The notes beneath the pieces are model-generated. The model made no database searches. It was not told the DNA's origin and saw only the letters and a list, made by a program, of their open reading frames with translations. A DNA stretch of 64,000 nucleotides from Scleropages formosus. Taxonomy: Eukaryota > Chordata > Actinopteri > Osteoglossiformes > Osteoglossidae. Of the stretch, positions 44,190-57,205 are shown one piece after another. The position numbers and the translations under genes were made by a program. The stretch's first letter is position 1; every line of letters begins with the position of its first letter. The stretch lies in the NCBI RefSeq assembly GCF_900964775.1, contig NC_041827.1, positions 13,646,001-13,710,000 of the forward strand, read 5' to 3'.

Positions 44190-46625
44190 ACATGCAATAA
44201 AAAAACAATATGTTACAATATGATAATAAATGCTGTAAAAACGCAAACATAAATGTAAAACAAAAAAAATTGCAAAGGGAATGGAATGGCGTTCAGTTGA
44301 GTTTGGGTGTGCATGTCTGTGTGCGTGTGTATGTGTGGTTGGGTCAGGGTTCTTGCGGTCCGAAATGCTGCAATTTCAAAACCAGGCGGTGATGCATCTG
44401 CTCATGATGATCTCTGTAGTCGCTCTGTAGAACGTGGTGAGGATGGGGGTGGTGGGAGATGGGCTCTCCTCCACCTTGGCAGAAAGTAGAGACGCTGCTG
44501 GGCTTTCTTGGCTGTGGAGCTGGTGTTGAGTGACCAGGTAAGGTTCTCCGCAAGGTGAACACCAAGGAATTTGGTGCTCTTGACCATATCCCCAGAGGAG
44601 CCGTCGATATTCAGAGGAGAGTGGTTGCTCCGTGCTCTCCTGAAGGCAACAACCATGTCTTCTGTTTTGTCCACGTTCAGGGACAGGTTGTTGGCTCTGC
44701 ACCAGTCCATTAGCCAGTGCACCTCCTCATTGCATGCTGACTCGTCATTTCTGCCGATGACACATGCCGTCGGCAAACCTGATGATGTGGTTCGAGCTAT
44801 GTATTGCTGCACGGTCGTGAGTCAACAGAGTGGACAGCAGCGGACTGAGCACACAGCCCTGGGGAGGGGGTTCCAATGCTCAGTGTGTTGGTGCTGGAGA
44901 TGCTGCTTCTAATCCGGACTCCTGAAGGGGGGTGTTCAGGCCTAGCAGGCTCAGCTTTCCAATCAGGTACTGAGGAATGATTGTACTGAATGCTGAACTG
45001 AAGTCTACGAACAACATTTGAACATACGTGTCCTTTTTGTCCCGGTGGGTGAGGGCCAGATGGAGGCTGGTGATGATGGCGCCGTCTGTTGAGCGCTTGG
45101 GACGATACACGAATTGCAGGGGGTCCAGGGGGTCCAGTGAGGGGGCAGCAGGATCTTACTGTGCGTCAGCAGGAGTCTCTCGAAGCACTTCATGACAATG
45201 GATGTGAGTGCGACAGGACGGAAGTCGTTGAGGCAGGACACAGAAGATATCTTTGGCAAGGGGACGATGGCGGTGGCCTTGAAGCACATTGGAAGGACGG
45301 CGCTGCTCAGGGACATGTTGAAGATGTCAGTGAGAACATCTGCCAGCTAGTCTGCGCATCCTCTGAGCCCTCTGCCAGGAATGTTTTCTGGTCCAGCAGC
45401 CTTCCATGGGTTGACTCTGCATAGCGTTTTCCTCACATCAGCCGTGGCAAGACATAGCATCTGGTTGTTGGGAGGAAGGGTGGTCTTCCTCGCCGCCACG
45501 TCATTCTGCGCCTCAGACCGAGCGTAGAAGTTGTTCAGTGCGTCTGGAAGGGAGGCATCACTGTCGCAGGCAGGTGAAGTTGTCCTGTGGTTGGTGATGG
45601 CCTGGATGCCCTTTTAAACGCGTTGCGTGTCGCCGCCGTTCTTGAAGTAGCTGTGGATTCTCTGGCCGTGTGCGCGCTTTGCCTCTCTGATGGCCCGGGA
45701 CAGTTTGGCCCTCGCTGTTCTTACGGCCACCTTGTCCCCTGCTTTGAAGGCAGAGCCTCGGGTCCTCGGCAATGCACGCACCTTGGCAGTCATCCACGGC
45801 TTCTGGTTGGAGCGTGTAGTGATGGTCTTGGAGGCGGTGACGTGGTCGTTGCACTTGCTGATGTAGCTGGTCACTGATGCCATGCATTCCTCCAAGTTGG
45901 TGGAGTCATCATTGGTTGCAGCATCCCTGGACATGTGCCAGTCAGTGCGATCAAAGGAGTCCTGAGGAGCAGAGATGGTTCCTGCTGGGCAGGTTTTCAT
46001 CTGTTTCAGAACCGGTTTGGCGCGTCTGACGAGCGGAGCGGTCCGTATGCTGGGAACAGCATAATAGAGATGTGGTCCGAGTACCCGAGGTGAGGGCGGG
46101 GCTCTGCCCGGAAAGTGCCGAGCATGTTTGTATAAAAAATATCCATCTCCTTTGCCCCTCTCGTTGAAAAGTCCACATGTTTATGGAATTTAGTGCGCAC
46201 CGACTTGAGATTGGCTTGTGTGCATTCCGCAGTTTGCTAATAGCCGCACACAGCTCACACTGCATCTCCTTAGGCATTTGCGCTGGGGGGAATGTATACT
46301 CTGACTATACGGACAGTGGTGAATTCCTGCAGTAGATAAAATGGTCTGCATGTAACAGTCACAAACTCCAACAGCGATGAGCAGTAACTAGAGACAAGCA
46401 CCGAGCTCTTGCACCAATTCGTGTTGATGTAAACACACAAGCCACCACCGCGAGCCTTACCGCACAGAGACAGAGCTGCATTTCTGTCGGCACGGAACGA
46501 GGCGAGCCCGTCTAGGTGAATGACGGCGTCTGGAACTCTGTCTCTGAGAGATGTCTCCGTGAAAAGGAAGATGCGGCAGTCTCTAAACTCACGGCACGTA
46601 GTCTGCGGCGGGAGTTAATAATTAG
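44190..46625 (-). mobile_element. CR1/L2-type LINE, 5'-truncated, minus strand
   Basis: Almost identical to 9640-12085, with the same truncation inside the endonuclease and the same broken frames, so it was copied as part of a genomic block and not by a fresh insertion. Confidence 0.8.
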
Positions 46626-46640
46626 GATGATAATTAAAAA

Positions 46641-46642
<2 letters not shown>

Positions 46643-46678
<36 letters not shown>

Positions 46679-46878
46679 TTTCAGAACCGCTTGTCCCATA
46701 CGGGGTCGCAGGGAACCGGAGCCTAACCCGGTAACACAGGGCGTAAGGCCAGAGGGGGAGAGGACACACCCAGGACAGGACGCCAGTCCGTCACAAGGCA
46801 CCCCAAGCGGGACTCGAACCCCAGACCCACCGGAAAGCAGGACTGTGGTCCAACCCACTGCACCACCGCACCCCTTCT
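46643..46878 (-). repeat. tRNA-derived SINE, minus strand
   Basis: Counterpart of 12093-12338, with a shorter (CA)n tract. Same insertion point next to the LINE 5' end. Confidence 0.85.
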
Positions 46879-46884
46879 CAGCCA

Positions 46885-47253
46885 AGTAATAAATAATAAT
46901 AATTCAAGTTCCTAGGTTTATTGGGGGACTACATGTCTGTGCACACAGACCAGTCTGTAAACTGGTGTATTGCTACAAACGCACATTTTAATTTCTGTGC
47001 ACCACGAAAACATTTTCAATATGGATTTTGCACACAAACACATACACACACAGAGACAGGAATACTGCGTTTTGTGCAAATTAAACGATGCGATAGTATC
47101 TAGTATATATGCAATAAATATGATTGAGTCCTCTAACACACCTGCACATGGGCAATAGTTGACATGACTGGTTGAACCAGTTGGCTTTGACCTAACTAAA
47201 AGTAAAACCAAGAACACGCATTCCACAAATATTACAAGCTACCTATATATATG
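46885..47253 (+). promoter_or_regulatory. promoter region of gene F
   Basis: It matches the gene B promoter except for a short stretch near 47145-47170 ('gggcaatagttgacatgactgg') that matches gene C instead, a small conversion-like patch. TATATATATG at 47244-47253, 74 bases before the start codon. Confidence 0.6.
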
Positions 47254-47326
47254 GAGCTCCCGGGATCAAATACATCAGTGAGTCAGAAAATCCCAGCTCA
47301 TCACAGAGTCCAGAAGGCCTGCAGAC

Positions 47327-50196
47327 ATGCTGAAGTTTCTACTGCTGAGTGCTCTCATAGCAGTGGGTAAGAACCGTCTTTTCCACAGCAAAGTTTTTCA
47401 CTCAGTCACGTTATCGGTATGCATAGTTAAATCCATTTGACTAATCTTAGTCAATTTCTTGCAAGGTTCACGATAGTTTTCACATTGTTCTAATGTTGAC
47501 TGTCTTTTGGTTTTCCCCAGTGCTTGCTGAGCAAAATGTAAAGCCCCAATACATGAAAGCATTGCAAGATAAGGTTGTGGGGGGTAGTGAAGCCCAACCC
47601 CATGCTTGGCCCTGGCAGGTATGACACATAACGGTGTTGAATGTTTTTGTCAATTTCAGCATTCGTCACTTTTTTTTTTTTTTTTTTTTTGTCATTTGAA
47701 AATAATGCTTTTGCTATACTGGCCTCTTTAAGTGAGACTAAGGTTTAGCCCCTTTTGGTGAGGCTCATTTAACTCAACAGTTATGTGTTAATTTATGGTC
47801 AATATGTTAATTATAATGTACCTGATGGATTTTTCCTGCTTTGTGTCTCAGGTCTCCCTTCAGTACCAGTATTTGTACTTTTGGTACTACCACTTCTGTG
47901 GAGGTTCTCTGGTCAGGAGAGGCTGGGTGATGACAGCTGCCCAATGTGTGGACACGTGAGTTTGGGGCCTAAGCTGGCATGTCCTAAAAGACTTACGGCA
48001 GCACTTTGGTGTGTTGTAACTTTGGTTGTGCGGTATAATGGGTTTGGACCATGCATCCAGTGGTGTGTATGAACAACTCTTTAGAGAGAAAGAGGAAAGT
48101 GCCTATCCTGAGTTGCTCCTTTACAAATACCCTGCTGTATAAAAGGGAATATACTTGTGACTTGTGATTACTGTAACATTGTAAGGCACCTTGAACAAAG
48201 GCCTCAGCCCAGTAGCAGTCTATTATAATGACTAAAGTTCATTTTTATATTCATTAGAAATGGTGCATGTGTGTATCACTAACATAGACTGTACACCCTA
48301 ACAATCTCTGTTTTCTGTACCCTACTGCTCTCTAGAACAAAGACTTGGCGAGTGGTTCTTGGCGATCACAACATATATGTGAGTGAGGGCACAGAGCAGG
48401 CGATCGCTGTGAGCAATTTCTACGTACACCCCAACTGGAACCCCAACAGTCTCGCCAACGGGTGAGTGGATGAGCCAGGCGAGCTTTTCTCACTTAAAAT
48501 TTGAGAAGTACTGTAGGACCTTTTTTTGCTTAATTACAGTAAAATTAGTCAAAACTCAACTCAAAATTTGCATGTTCTATGTTCAAAACAGAATACAGAG
48601 TGATGAAGTGGTACAGCAGTCGTTTGTGGAAGAAAGCAGTGATCAGCATTTTTCATAGCCTCCTTTGCCGTGAAAACCGTGCAAGTGGTCAAAATGAGAT
48701 GAATTCGGTTCTAGAGCCTGTACCTACCTACGCATGATATCCGAAAAATTATAAGTGGTAGTGAAGACAGGTCACCTGTAAAGAATCTTGGTCAAACACT
48801 TAAACATTAACCCTGGTAGCCAAAAATTACCAGAAAAAAATGAGTTTATGGAGTATTTATGTGACTTGCTGTAAATGACACTAAGGTGATTTGGTTATTT
48901 TTTCATCATCTGAACACCCGTATGGCTCATTTGCCTCCCCTCAGGTATGATATCGCTCTGCTCCGTCTGTCCTTCGATGCCACCCTCAACTCCTACGTGC
49001 AGCTGGCTTCTCTGCCCTCATTCGGTCAGATCCTGCCCAACAACAACCCCTGCTACGTCACAGGCTGGGGCTACACCCAGAGTGAGTATAACACTTTACC
49101 TGGGTGATTTACAGCCTTATTTTTTATTGTCATGTTACCTGTTTACTGCATTCTGTGTGTTTTCGTGTGCTATATGCATGTTTGAAACGAAATTTGTTCT
49201 TACTGTGTGACACCTTAGCCATCCCTGACTGTGTCGGCCTTGGTCTCTGCAGGTGGGGGTCAGCTGTCTGCCTCTTTGAAGCAGGCGTACCTGCCTCTGG
49301 TGGACTACAGCACCTGCTCCAGGAGTGACTGGTGGGGCAGCACTGTTAAGACCACTATGGTCTGTGCAGGGGGCGGCAGTGACTCTGCCTGCCAGGTGAC
49401 TCAGCCTTTATTACTACAGTATGAACAAAAGTATAAAACACAACTTTTCTGTTAAATTGAGGGAAATTGTAATGTGTGTAAATATTTCAGAGGTATTTGA
49501 ATTCTAGTGATACATCTCAAATGGTTTGATTTAGGTTCTGAGGATCAAGACGACGTATCCGAAAACTTGCCTTTCGTTAACTTAAGGTCTGTTACTCTTC
49601 AGGGTGACGGCGGCGGTCCACTGAACTGTCAGGTCAATGGACGCTACTACGTCCATGGCGTGACCAGCTTTGTGTCCTCCCTCGGCTGCAACACACTGAG
49701 GAAACCCACCGTTTTCACCCGAGTCTCGGCGTACACCACCTGGATGGAAGGAGTGAGTACCCGTAGGCTCCTACTAGCCAATCACAGAGGGTCACTGCTC
49801 GCGAGAATCAATGAGAACTGTTTGTCTCAGAACAAGTGCAGTTTTAGAATTGTGGCAGTTGGTGGCACCGTGTTTTTAGTCAGCCTCTACCAAGCTGAAG
49901 GTCTCTGGTGTGATTCACCCTCCTCTCCTACCACCTTGATCAAAGTACTAACCCGAAACGGACAAGGCACACAACTGCAAGTGATTTGTTACAGAAAGCT
50001 GAATGATCTAAAATAACTTCTATAGTCAATTTTACCATATCTAATTGATACGATCATATCTAACTGATGCAATCTAATTTTTAAAATGTAGTTGGAAGGG
50101 AAATATTTTAATTTTATTGAGGTTTTTCGTAGCGCAATATAATGTTTCTGAGTTTTAACAAGCGGCCTTTTTCTGTTACAGATTATGAATCAGTAA
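47327..50196 (+). CDS. elastase gene F: intact but catalytically dead CELA1-type homologue, 270 aa
   Basis: Exons: 47327-47366, 47521-47618, 47852-47955, 48336-48461, 48945-49081, 49253-49395, 49603-49752 and 50182-50196. The predicted protein is identical to that of gene B; I see a single synonymous difference in the coding sequence (Leu CTG here, CTA in B, early in exon 6). Like B it has Gln for His57 (codon CAA at 47942-47944) and Gly for Ser195 (codon GGC at 49609-49611), with Asp102, cysteines, Ser189, Val216 and Thr226 kept. AATAAA is at 50315-50320. It is a second copy of the pseudoprotease. Because flanks differ by a 333-bp insertion and scattered bases, it is a separate locus or haplotype and not a trivial repeat of the same read. 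Confidence 0.88.
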
Positions 50197-50924
50197 AAGC
50201 AGAAATTTAAGCGGTGTGAAGGACAGTCTACTGGATAGGATCTCAGCATTCCAGATATGAGCCTTCCTTCTTAAATTCCACTCCACTGCAGACACGACGA
50301 ATCAACTAAAAGAAAATAAAGTCTCTTGATCACTCTGAATACTGTGTCCGTCTGATTTTTAATTCTGGTCTCAAAGTACAGCAAAAGCACATTGTGAAGT
50401 AACCCCCGTAAGGGTGTACTGTAATTTCCATGACTGTAGTGAAAAGTACTGAAAACGTTTCAGTCTGGTATTGTTCACTAGCTGAAGGTCAGATTTTTAA
50501 GAAGAGTTCCTGTATATTAGAAGAAGCGGCAGAACTGAATAAAAGTAGTCGTGTTACACCTGTTACTGTCACGATTGTAACAAATCAGACTTGAAGACTG
50601 TCTCACTTTGAAACATAACCCTGTGTTTGCAATGGGGAGAAAAAGGCCTCGGTGCCTCTACATCGTCAGTCATGGTTTCCAAGCTTTAATGTGCACTACT
50701 TGACACAATTTGAGTCTATTTTCTATAGTGATAACTTTAAGAAAGGTTTTTTCTGTGAAAAGTAAATGTTATATTACATTTCAACGGATGTGCGGAAAAC
50801 AAAAGCTTTAATTCCCATTTAAATTGTAACTCATTTGAGTTGCATAAAAAATCATGTTGCTCATATCATGGATCTGGTTCAGAAACATCGAAAGGAATAC
50901 TGTGATTTGTATAAATAAAACGCT
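50197..50924. other. 3' flank of gene F with the empty insertion site
   Basis: AATAAA at 50315-50320. The site occupied by the 333-bp element in B and E is uninterrupted here ('gtttccaagctttaat', ccaag at 50679-50683). No gene. Confidence 0.6.
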
Positions 50925-51510
50925 GTAAGGCACCTTGAACAAAGGCTTCAGCCCAGTAACAGTTTATTGTAATGACTAAATTTCATATTTATATTCATTA
51001 GAAACGGTGTACGTGTGTATCACTAACATAGACTGTACACCCTAACAATCTTTGTTTTCTGTACCATACTGCTCTGAAGTGAGTACCTGTAGGCTCCAAC
51101 TGACACAATAAAGTTGCACTGGGGATAGCTGTTATCTTAGTTAGAGCTACTGCTTTTGGACACAAAGGTCACATGTTCAAATTCCACTTTCAGCAATCAT
51201 ACCCTTGAGCAAGGTTTTTGGCCTACAAATTGCTCCAGTAAAGTGACCCGGCTCTATAAATGGTTAAATAATAAGTAGCTCAACACTGTGAGTTGCTTTA
51301 GAGAAAGCATCCGCTAAATGAATAATTCTCCATTGGCAGGTAATTGCAAGTGGATTGCTGGTAATGTTTTTCATTGCATATTATAATGTATATGTATGTT
51401 AATTAGTGTCCTGTTTCTGTTACAGATCATGGGTTATTAAAAGCATGAATTCAAGCGTCACAATGACACTCAACTGGATACGGCCTCAACATTGCAGATA
51501 CGATCCGTGT
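50925..51510 (+). pseudogene. elastase relic with orphan exon 8, downstream of gene F
   Basis: Same structure as 16720-17310, including the internal intron 7 deletion. The acceptor and exon 8 (51426-51440, Ile-Met-Gly-Tyr-stop) are intact. Confidence 0.7.
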
Positions 51511-52040
51511 TGTTGAAGTGCAACAAAAATACACTCCAGACTAGATCCAGTTAGGGTACAATGCAATTATCAACACTGCAACTGAAAGTATGAAATATCC
51601 ATCATCGGGTCTTATTCACCAGGCAAAGGTCGCTGAAAAGATATTTTCAATTACCAGTTTATTAGCACTGATTCAACAAGGGGGCCACACAGCAGTGTGC
51701 ATCTCCAAAAGCCTCTCATTTCCAAGAATAACATCCACTGATACTTTTTATTTAGAAAATGTGGTCATTACTTTAATGAATCACAGGTAGAAGCCAATTA
51801 AGTCCAGTTAAGAGACAACTTGCAGTTACAACTTCAAGAGACAATTTGGATGCACCACGTTTCAGTTTTTCTTTACTACAAGCGTTCTGCTTTATTTTTT
51901 TCCAACAATTTTTCCCATGTCATACACATCACATGGATGGCATGAAAACTGCACGGTATTTAAATATTTCGGAAAAGCACATTCTAATGTGGACCACACA
52001 AGTGTTGTTAATGTCATGAATATAGAATGCACAAAAACAT

Positions 52041-52074
<34 letters not shown>

Positions 52075-52279
52075 CTGGTTCACGGAAAAACTGCATTATT
52101 GCTGCTTCTGTAGCTCTCCTGTTTGTATATGTTGTTCAGTACTCTACATCATTCCAGTGAAATGAACGCTCTTCACAATAAAGTGAAACTGAAATTACTC
52201 TTGAAAAATATGGTGCTACATAAACAAGAACATACTTGTAGCTTGCCATCATAAAAAACTGAAAATGTAAGAATTCTCA
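51511..52279. other. duplicated flank of gene F
   Basis: Non-coding; parallels 41431-42195. A (CA)n tract lies at 52045-52073. Confidence 0.5.
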
Positions 52280-53278
52280 AAGTCTTAGCATACATTTATG
52301 TACCATTTTGCGAAACACAACAAGCAAAACTCTGTCATTTGTATGGGTGGACGAACAAGACTCTTTTCAATTGAACAAGAGCATGCCATTGTTGACATGG
52401 TGGCCCAGAACAACATCATCTGCCTCAAAGATATTCAGCAAAGAATAATACAGGACAACCAAGTATTCCAGAATTTTCAGCAATGCAGTCTTGCTACAAC
52501 TGATCGTGTTGTAAGGAGAAATGCCGTCCGGATGAAGCAGGTATACAAAGTGCCCTTTGAGAGAAACTCAATTACTGCACTTTTACTCTAAATATAAAGA
52601 TATTGTTTTCCTGGATCTTATGTGTCTATATACTATTCCACTCTAAGTGGAAAAATTCCGGTGTCTCTGGGCATAGTGCTGTGTCAAAGTGGGAACCCAG
52701 ACTGTTCCGCAACAGATACAGTATAAACTTTGCAATCAATGCCATTACTTTAAAAAAAAACACTAACTTATTGTACCTTGTGTTCTTTTTACTCTAGAGG
52801 ATTTTGGAGTTGGATAGCAGTGCTACTCATTTTGAGTACCTTTGTATTGATGAAGCTGGCTTCAATCTCAACAAAAAAAAAGGAGAAGAGAGAGGAATGT
52901 GATTGGCCATCGTGCCACAGTCAATGTCCTTGGACAACGGGGAGGCAACATCACCATGTCTGCCGCAATTTCAACTACTGGTGGGTGTTGTGGCACACAG
53001 TGCTGTCTTGGGGCCATACAACGCCGAAAGGATACAAATTTTTTTGAACTCCCTCATGAAATCCTCTTCCCGCAGGTTGACCGGAAGCAAATGGATCGAG
53101 ATTTTGTAGTTGTTTGGGACAATGTGCCATTCCATCGTTCGGTGCTGGTGCGTGAGTGGTTTGAGCATCATCCACATTTCAGGGTGGTGTTCCTTCCGCC
53201 ATATTCTCCTTTCCTGAATCCAATTGAGGAGTTCTTCTCCTGTTGGAGATGGAAAGTGTATGATCACAACCCTTACAG
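52280..53278 (+). mobile_element. IS630/Tc1-type transposon, interrupted copy
   Basis: Its first exon frame is open (52298-52591, 'GGRTRLFSIEQEHAIVDMV', 'KDIQQRIIQDNQ', 'VRRNAVRMKQVYKVPFER'), but the donor side of the putative intron is deleted. The DDE part at 52797-53278 keeps 'YLCIDEAGFN', 'VVWDNVPFHRS' and 'PYSPFLNPIEEFF' and stops at 'YDHNPYR', where another repeat and the Rex3-like LINE are inserted. Confidence 0.75.
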
Positions 53279-53475
53279 AATCAGAATCAGCTTTATTGGC
53301 CAAGTATACATGAGCATACAAGGAATTTGCTTCCGGTTTAGAGCAAAACTACAGTGCACATTCACACATACAGACTACATAAGCACATACTGAACTAGAC
53401 ATAGACTAATACAAACATGATTACCGATAACGCAGCAGACAAGAACATAGCATAATGCAGACAGAACATAAAACC
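53279..53475. repeat. dispersed fish repeat beginning 'agaatcagaatcagcttt'
   Basis: The sequence 'agaatcagaatcagctttat' then 'tggccaagtat' and 'acaaggaatttgcttccggtt' is a very common 3' end of dispersed repeats in fish genomes. It lies between the transposase relic and the LINE 3' end. Family not assigned. Confidence 0.5.
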
Positions 53476-53479
53476 ATGC

Positions 53480-55405
53480 AGACATCCATCCATCTTCCTC
53501 CGCTTATCCGGGACCGGGTCGCGGGGCAGTAGTCTAAGCAGAGCCCCCCAGACTTCCCTCTCCCCACAAACCTCCTCCAGCTCCTCTGGGGGAACCCCAA
53601 GGCGTTCCCAGGCCAGCCGGGAGACGTAGTCTCTCCAACGTGTCCTGGGTCTGCCCCAAGGCCTCCTCCCAGTGGGACATGCCCGGAACACCTCCCCAGG
53701 GAGGCGTCCAGGAGGCATCCGGAACAGATGCCCGAGCCATCTCAACTGGCTCCTCTCGATGCGGAGGAGCAGCGGCTCTACTCCGAGCTCCTCCCGGGTG
53801 ACTGAGCTCCTCGCCCTATCCCTAAGGGTGCGCCCAGCCACCCTGCGGAGGAAACTCATTTCTGCCCCTTGTATCCGCGATCTCATTCTTTCGCTCATGA
53901 TCCAGAGTTCATGACCATAGGTGAGGGTAGGAAACGTAGATCGACCGGTAAATTGAGAGCTTCGCCTTACGACTCGGCTCCTTCTTCACCACAACAGACC
54001 GGTACAATGATCGCATTACTGCGGACGCCGCACCGATCGTCTGTCACCTGCCGCTCCATTTTTCCCTCACTCGTGAACAAGTCCCCGAGATACTTAAACT
54101 CCTCCACTTGAGGGAGGAGCTCTCCCCTAACCCGGAGGGGGCAATCCACCTTTTTCCGACTGAGGACCACGGCCTCGGATTTGGAGGTGCTGATTCTCAT
54201 CCCCGCCGCTTCGAACTCGGCTGCAAACCTCTCCAGTGCACGCTGTAAGTCTTGATTCGATGAAGCCAACAGGACCACATCGTCCGCAAAAAGCAGAGAC
54301 GAGATCCTGCGGCCACCAAAACAGACACCCTCCGTTCCCTGGCTGCGCCTAGAAATTCTGTCCATAAAGATAATGAACAGAATGGGTGACAAAGGGCAAC
54401 CCTGGCGGAGTCCAACATGCACCGGGAAAAGGTCTGAATTACTGCCGGCAATGCGAACCAAGCTCCTGCTCCGGTCATACAGGGAACGAACAGCCCGTAG
54501 CAACGAGCCCCGAACCCCATAATCCCGAAGTACCCCCCACAGGATGCCACGAGGGACACGGTCGAATGCCTTCTCCAGGTCCACAAAACACAGATGGACT
54601 GGTTGGGCAAACTCCCATGAACCCTCCAACACCCTAGTGAGGGTATAGAGCTGGTCCAGTGTTCCACGGCCAGGGCGAAAACCGCATTGCTCCTCCTGGA
54701 TCCGAGGTTCGACTATCGGTCGGATTCTCCTCTCCAGTACCCCGGCATAGACTTTCCCAGGGAGGCTAAGGAGTGTGATCCCCCTATAGTTGGAACACAA
54801 TCTCCGGTCCCCCTTCTTAAAAAGAGGGACCACCACCCGGTCTGCCAGTCCAGAGGCACCGTCCCCGAACTCCACGCGATGCTGCAGAGGCGTGTCAGCC
54901 AAGACAGCCCCACAACATCCAGAGACTTGAGAAACTCGGGGCGGATCTCATCCACCCCCGGAGCCTTGCCACGAGGAGTTTTTTGACTACCTCAGCAACT
55001 TCAGCCAGGGTAATGGACGAGTCCCCCTCCGAGCCCCCGGCCTCAGCTTCCTCTACGGAAGGCGTGTCGGAGGGATGAGGAGATCCTCAAAGTACTCCTT
55101 CCACCGCCCGAGGACATCATCAGTTGAGGTCAGCAGCGCACCACTTCCACTGTAAACAGTGTTGGCGGAACACTGCTTCCCCCCTCTGAGTCGCCGGACG
55201 GTTTGCCAGAATCTCTTTGAGGCTGACCGAAAGTCTTCCTCCATGGCCTCGCCAAACTCCTCCCAGGCCCGAATTTTTGCCGTGGCGACTGCCAGAGCCG
55301 CGCTCCGTCTGGCCCGCCGGTACCCGTCAGCTGCTTCAGGAGTCCTATGAGCCAGCCAGGCCCGATAGAACTCCTTCTTCAGCTTGACGGCAGTCCATAG
55401 GCCTC
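53480..55405 (-). mobile_element. RTE-clade, Rex3-like LINE with intact 3' end, minus strand
   Basis: Its 3' end on the minus strand is 'gcggaggaagatggatggat', the GATG-type tail of Rex3-like elements, next to 'cgacccggtcccggataagc'. A 311-residue minus frame (54902-53967) covers 'PLFKKGDRRLCSNYRG', 'FVDLEKAFDRVPR', 'LRQGCPLSPILF' and FADDV. The 5' end is truncated at the same point as 17912-19757. Several one-base losses relative to that copy break the frame upstream. Confidence 0.85.
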
Positions 55406-55903
55406 TTCAAGCGATGGAAGAGGCCTGTAGAGATGTGAGGCAGTAGCTCTTTTATACAACAGAACTCCTCAGTAGAGAACTTCACGATAAACGTGTATTT
55501 GCATTCATGTATTTGAGTGTGTACATCAGACTATGATATACAATCAATAGGCGACACCATTGTACGTTTGATGTTAGTATTTAATTTTAGTAAATGCATT
55601 AGTAGAAGAAAAGGCAGTACTTCATTATGCAGTGGAACTGAACTGTTTGATCAAGCTAAGAGTATGTTCAGTTGGCTGTGTTAATTGTTTTGAGAGCAAT
55701 TACATTAATTTGGAGAAATGTGACAAAACGATTGAGAACAAACTATAACACTTGTCCCCTGAGGTTATACAATATTCAAAACACAACACCTTACAGCCAA
55801 GTAAGTCTTCTTCAAGAAATGGAAGAGCCCTGTGGAGATGTTGAGGCCGAAGCTTGTCAAGCATGGATTCAGTATTCGTGGCGTTTGCCCAAGATGCATG
55901 GCT
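55406..55903 (+). mobile_element. IS630/Tc1-type transposon fragments
   Basis: Counterpart of 19758-20258, with more single-base losses. The frame '[14 protein letters not shown]' is visible at about 55820-55870. Confidence 0.55.
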
Positions 55904-56128
55904 CGCGAAGGGGGTTGCGGTGGTGCAGTGGGTTGGACCAGGTCCTGCTCTCTAGTGGGTCTGGGGTTCGAGTCCCACTTGGGGTGCCTTGCGATGGACT
56001 GGCGTCCCGTCCTGGGTGTGTCCCCTCCCCCTCCGGCCTTACGCCCTGTGTTGCCGGGTTAGGCTCCGGTTCCCCGCGACCCCGTATGGGACAAGCGGTT
56101 CAGAAAATGTGTGTGTGTGTGTGTGTGT
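55904..56128 (+). repeat. tRNA-derived SINE inside the transposase relic
   Basis: Target duplication gcatggct at 55896-55903 and 56129-56136. Counterpart of 20259-20489. Confidence 0.85.
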
Positions 56129-56510
56129 GCATGGCTTGTGAGAATATATGCTGTGATGTAGATGAAATTCTCTGGCCAGATGTGAATGAGAGGCATAATC
56201 AATGAAGTTCAGTGATTGCAGTGCATATATATATGTATATATGTTTTTTTCTTTGGACAACTCATTGTTACACAGCAGAACTCCTCAGTAAAGAACTTCA
56301 CGTGTATTTGCATTCCTGTATTTGTAATCAGGCTATATTATACTGTACAATCAACAGAGCACACACTTCTACTGCTGATGGCAGTACTTCAGTATCCAGT
56401 GGAATTGAAACTGTTTGGTCAAAGTAAGACTGTGCTTAGTTGGCTCTGTTATTGTTTTGAGAGCAATTACGTTCGCTTGGAGAAATGTGTCAAAACTGAG
56501 AAAAACTGCA
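56129..56510 (+). mobile_element. 3' non-coding part of the IS630/Tc1-type transposon
   Basis: Counterpart of 20490-20869, AT-rich, with scattered single-base losses. No coding content. Confidence 0.4.
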
Positions 56511-56775
56511 ATATGGATTTTACATGCGCGCGCACACACACACAAAAAAAATACTGTGTTTTGTGCAAATAAAACCATGCTATAGTATGTATGTAAGAAA
56601 TGTGAGTCCTCTAACATACTTGCACATGGGCAGTAGTTGATTTGACCAGTCGAACCAGTTGCCTTTGAAAAGAGCTAAAAACTAGAACACACATGACAAA
56701 CATTCACAGATATTACAAGCTACCCATGTATAGAGTTCCCAGAATCAAACAGATCAGTCAATGAGGAAACCACCC
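56511..56775 (+). promoter_or_regulatory. orphan copy of the elastase promoter module
   Basis: Counterpart of 20870-21130, with the same block order and the decayed TATA region 'cccatgtatagagttcc'. Confidence 0.5.
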
Positions 56776-56990
56776 TTGCTGGGTTTGGACTGGCAAAGAG
56801 CACACAGGCAGCATTCATCAAAACATTCATCGAACACTGGTGCACAGGGAAATGATGCTGTGAGTCAAAAGACACGTCCACAAGAACGGTGCAGCTGCAA
56901 CTAACCCTCCCAGCCTGAAACGAAACAGAAACAAAACATCGTTCCTCCGGGACCACAGTGCTACGTAAAAGAATAATATCTTATAATACA

Positions 56991-57192
56991 CACACACATT
57001 TTCTGAACCGCTTGTCCATACTGGGTCAAGGGGAACCGGAGCCAACCCAGCAACTCAGGGAATAAGGCTGGGAGGGGGAGGGGACCACCCAGGACAGGGC
57101 ACCAGTCTGTTGCAAGCACCCCAAGTGGGACTCGAACCCAGACACTCCAGAGAGCAAGACCCAGTTCAACCCATTGCGCCACCGCGCCCCCC
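56991..57192 (-). repeat. tRNA-derived SINE, minus strand
   Basis: Target duplication atcttataataca at about 56978-56990 and 57193-57205. Counterpart of 21353-21559. Confidence 0.8.
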
Positions 57193-57205
57193 ATCTTATA
57201 ATACA

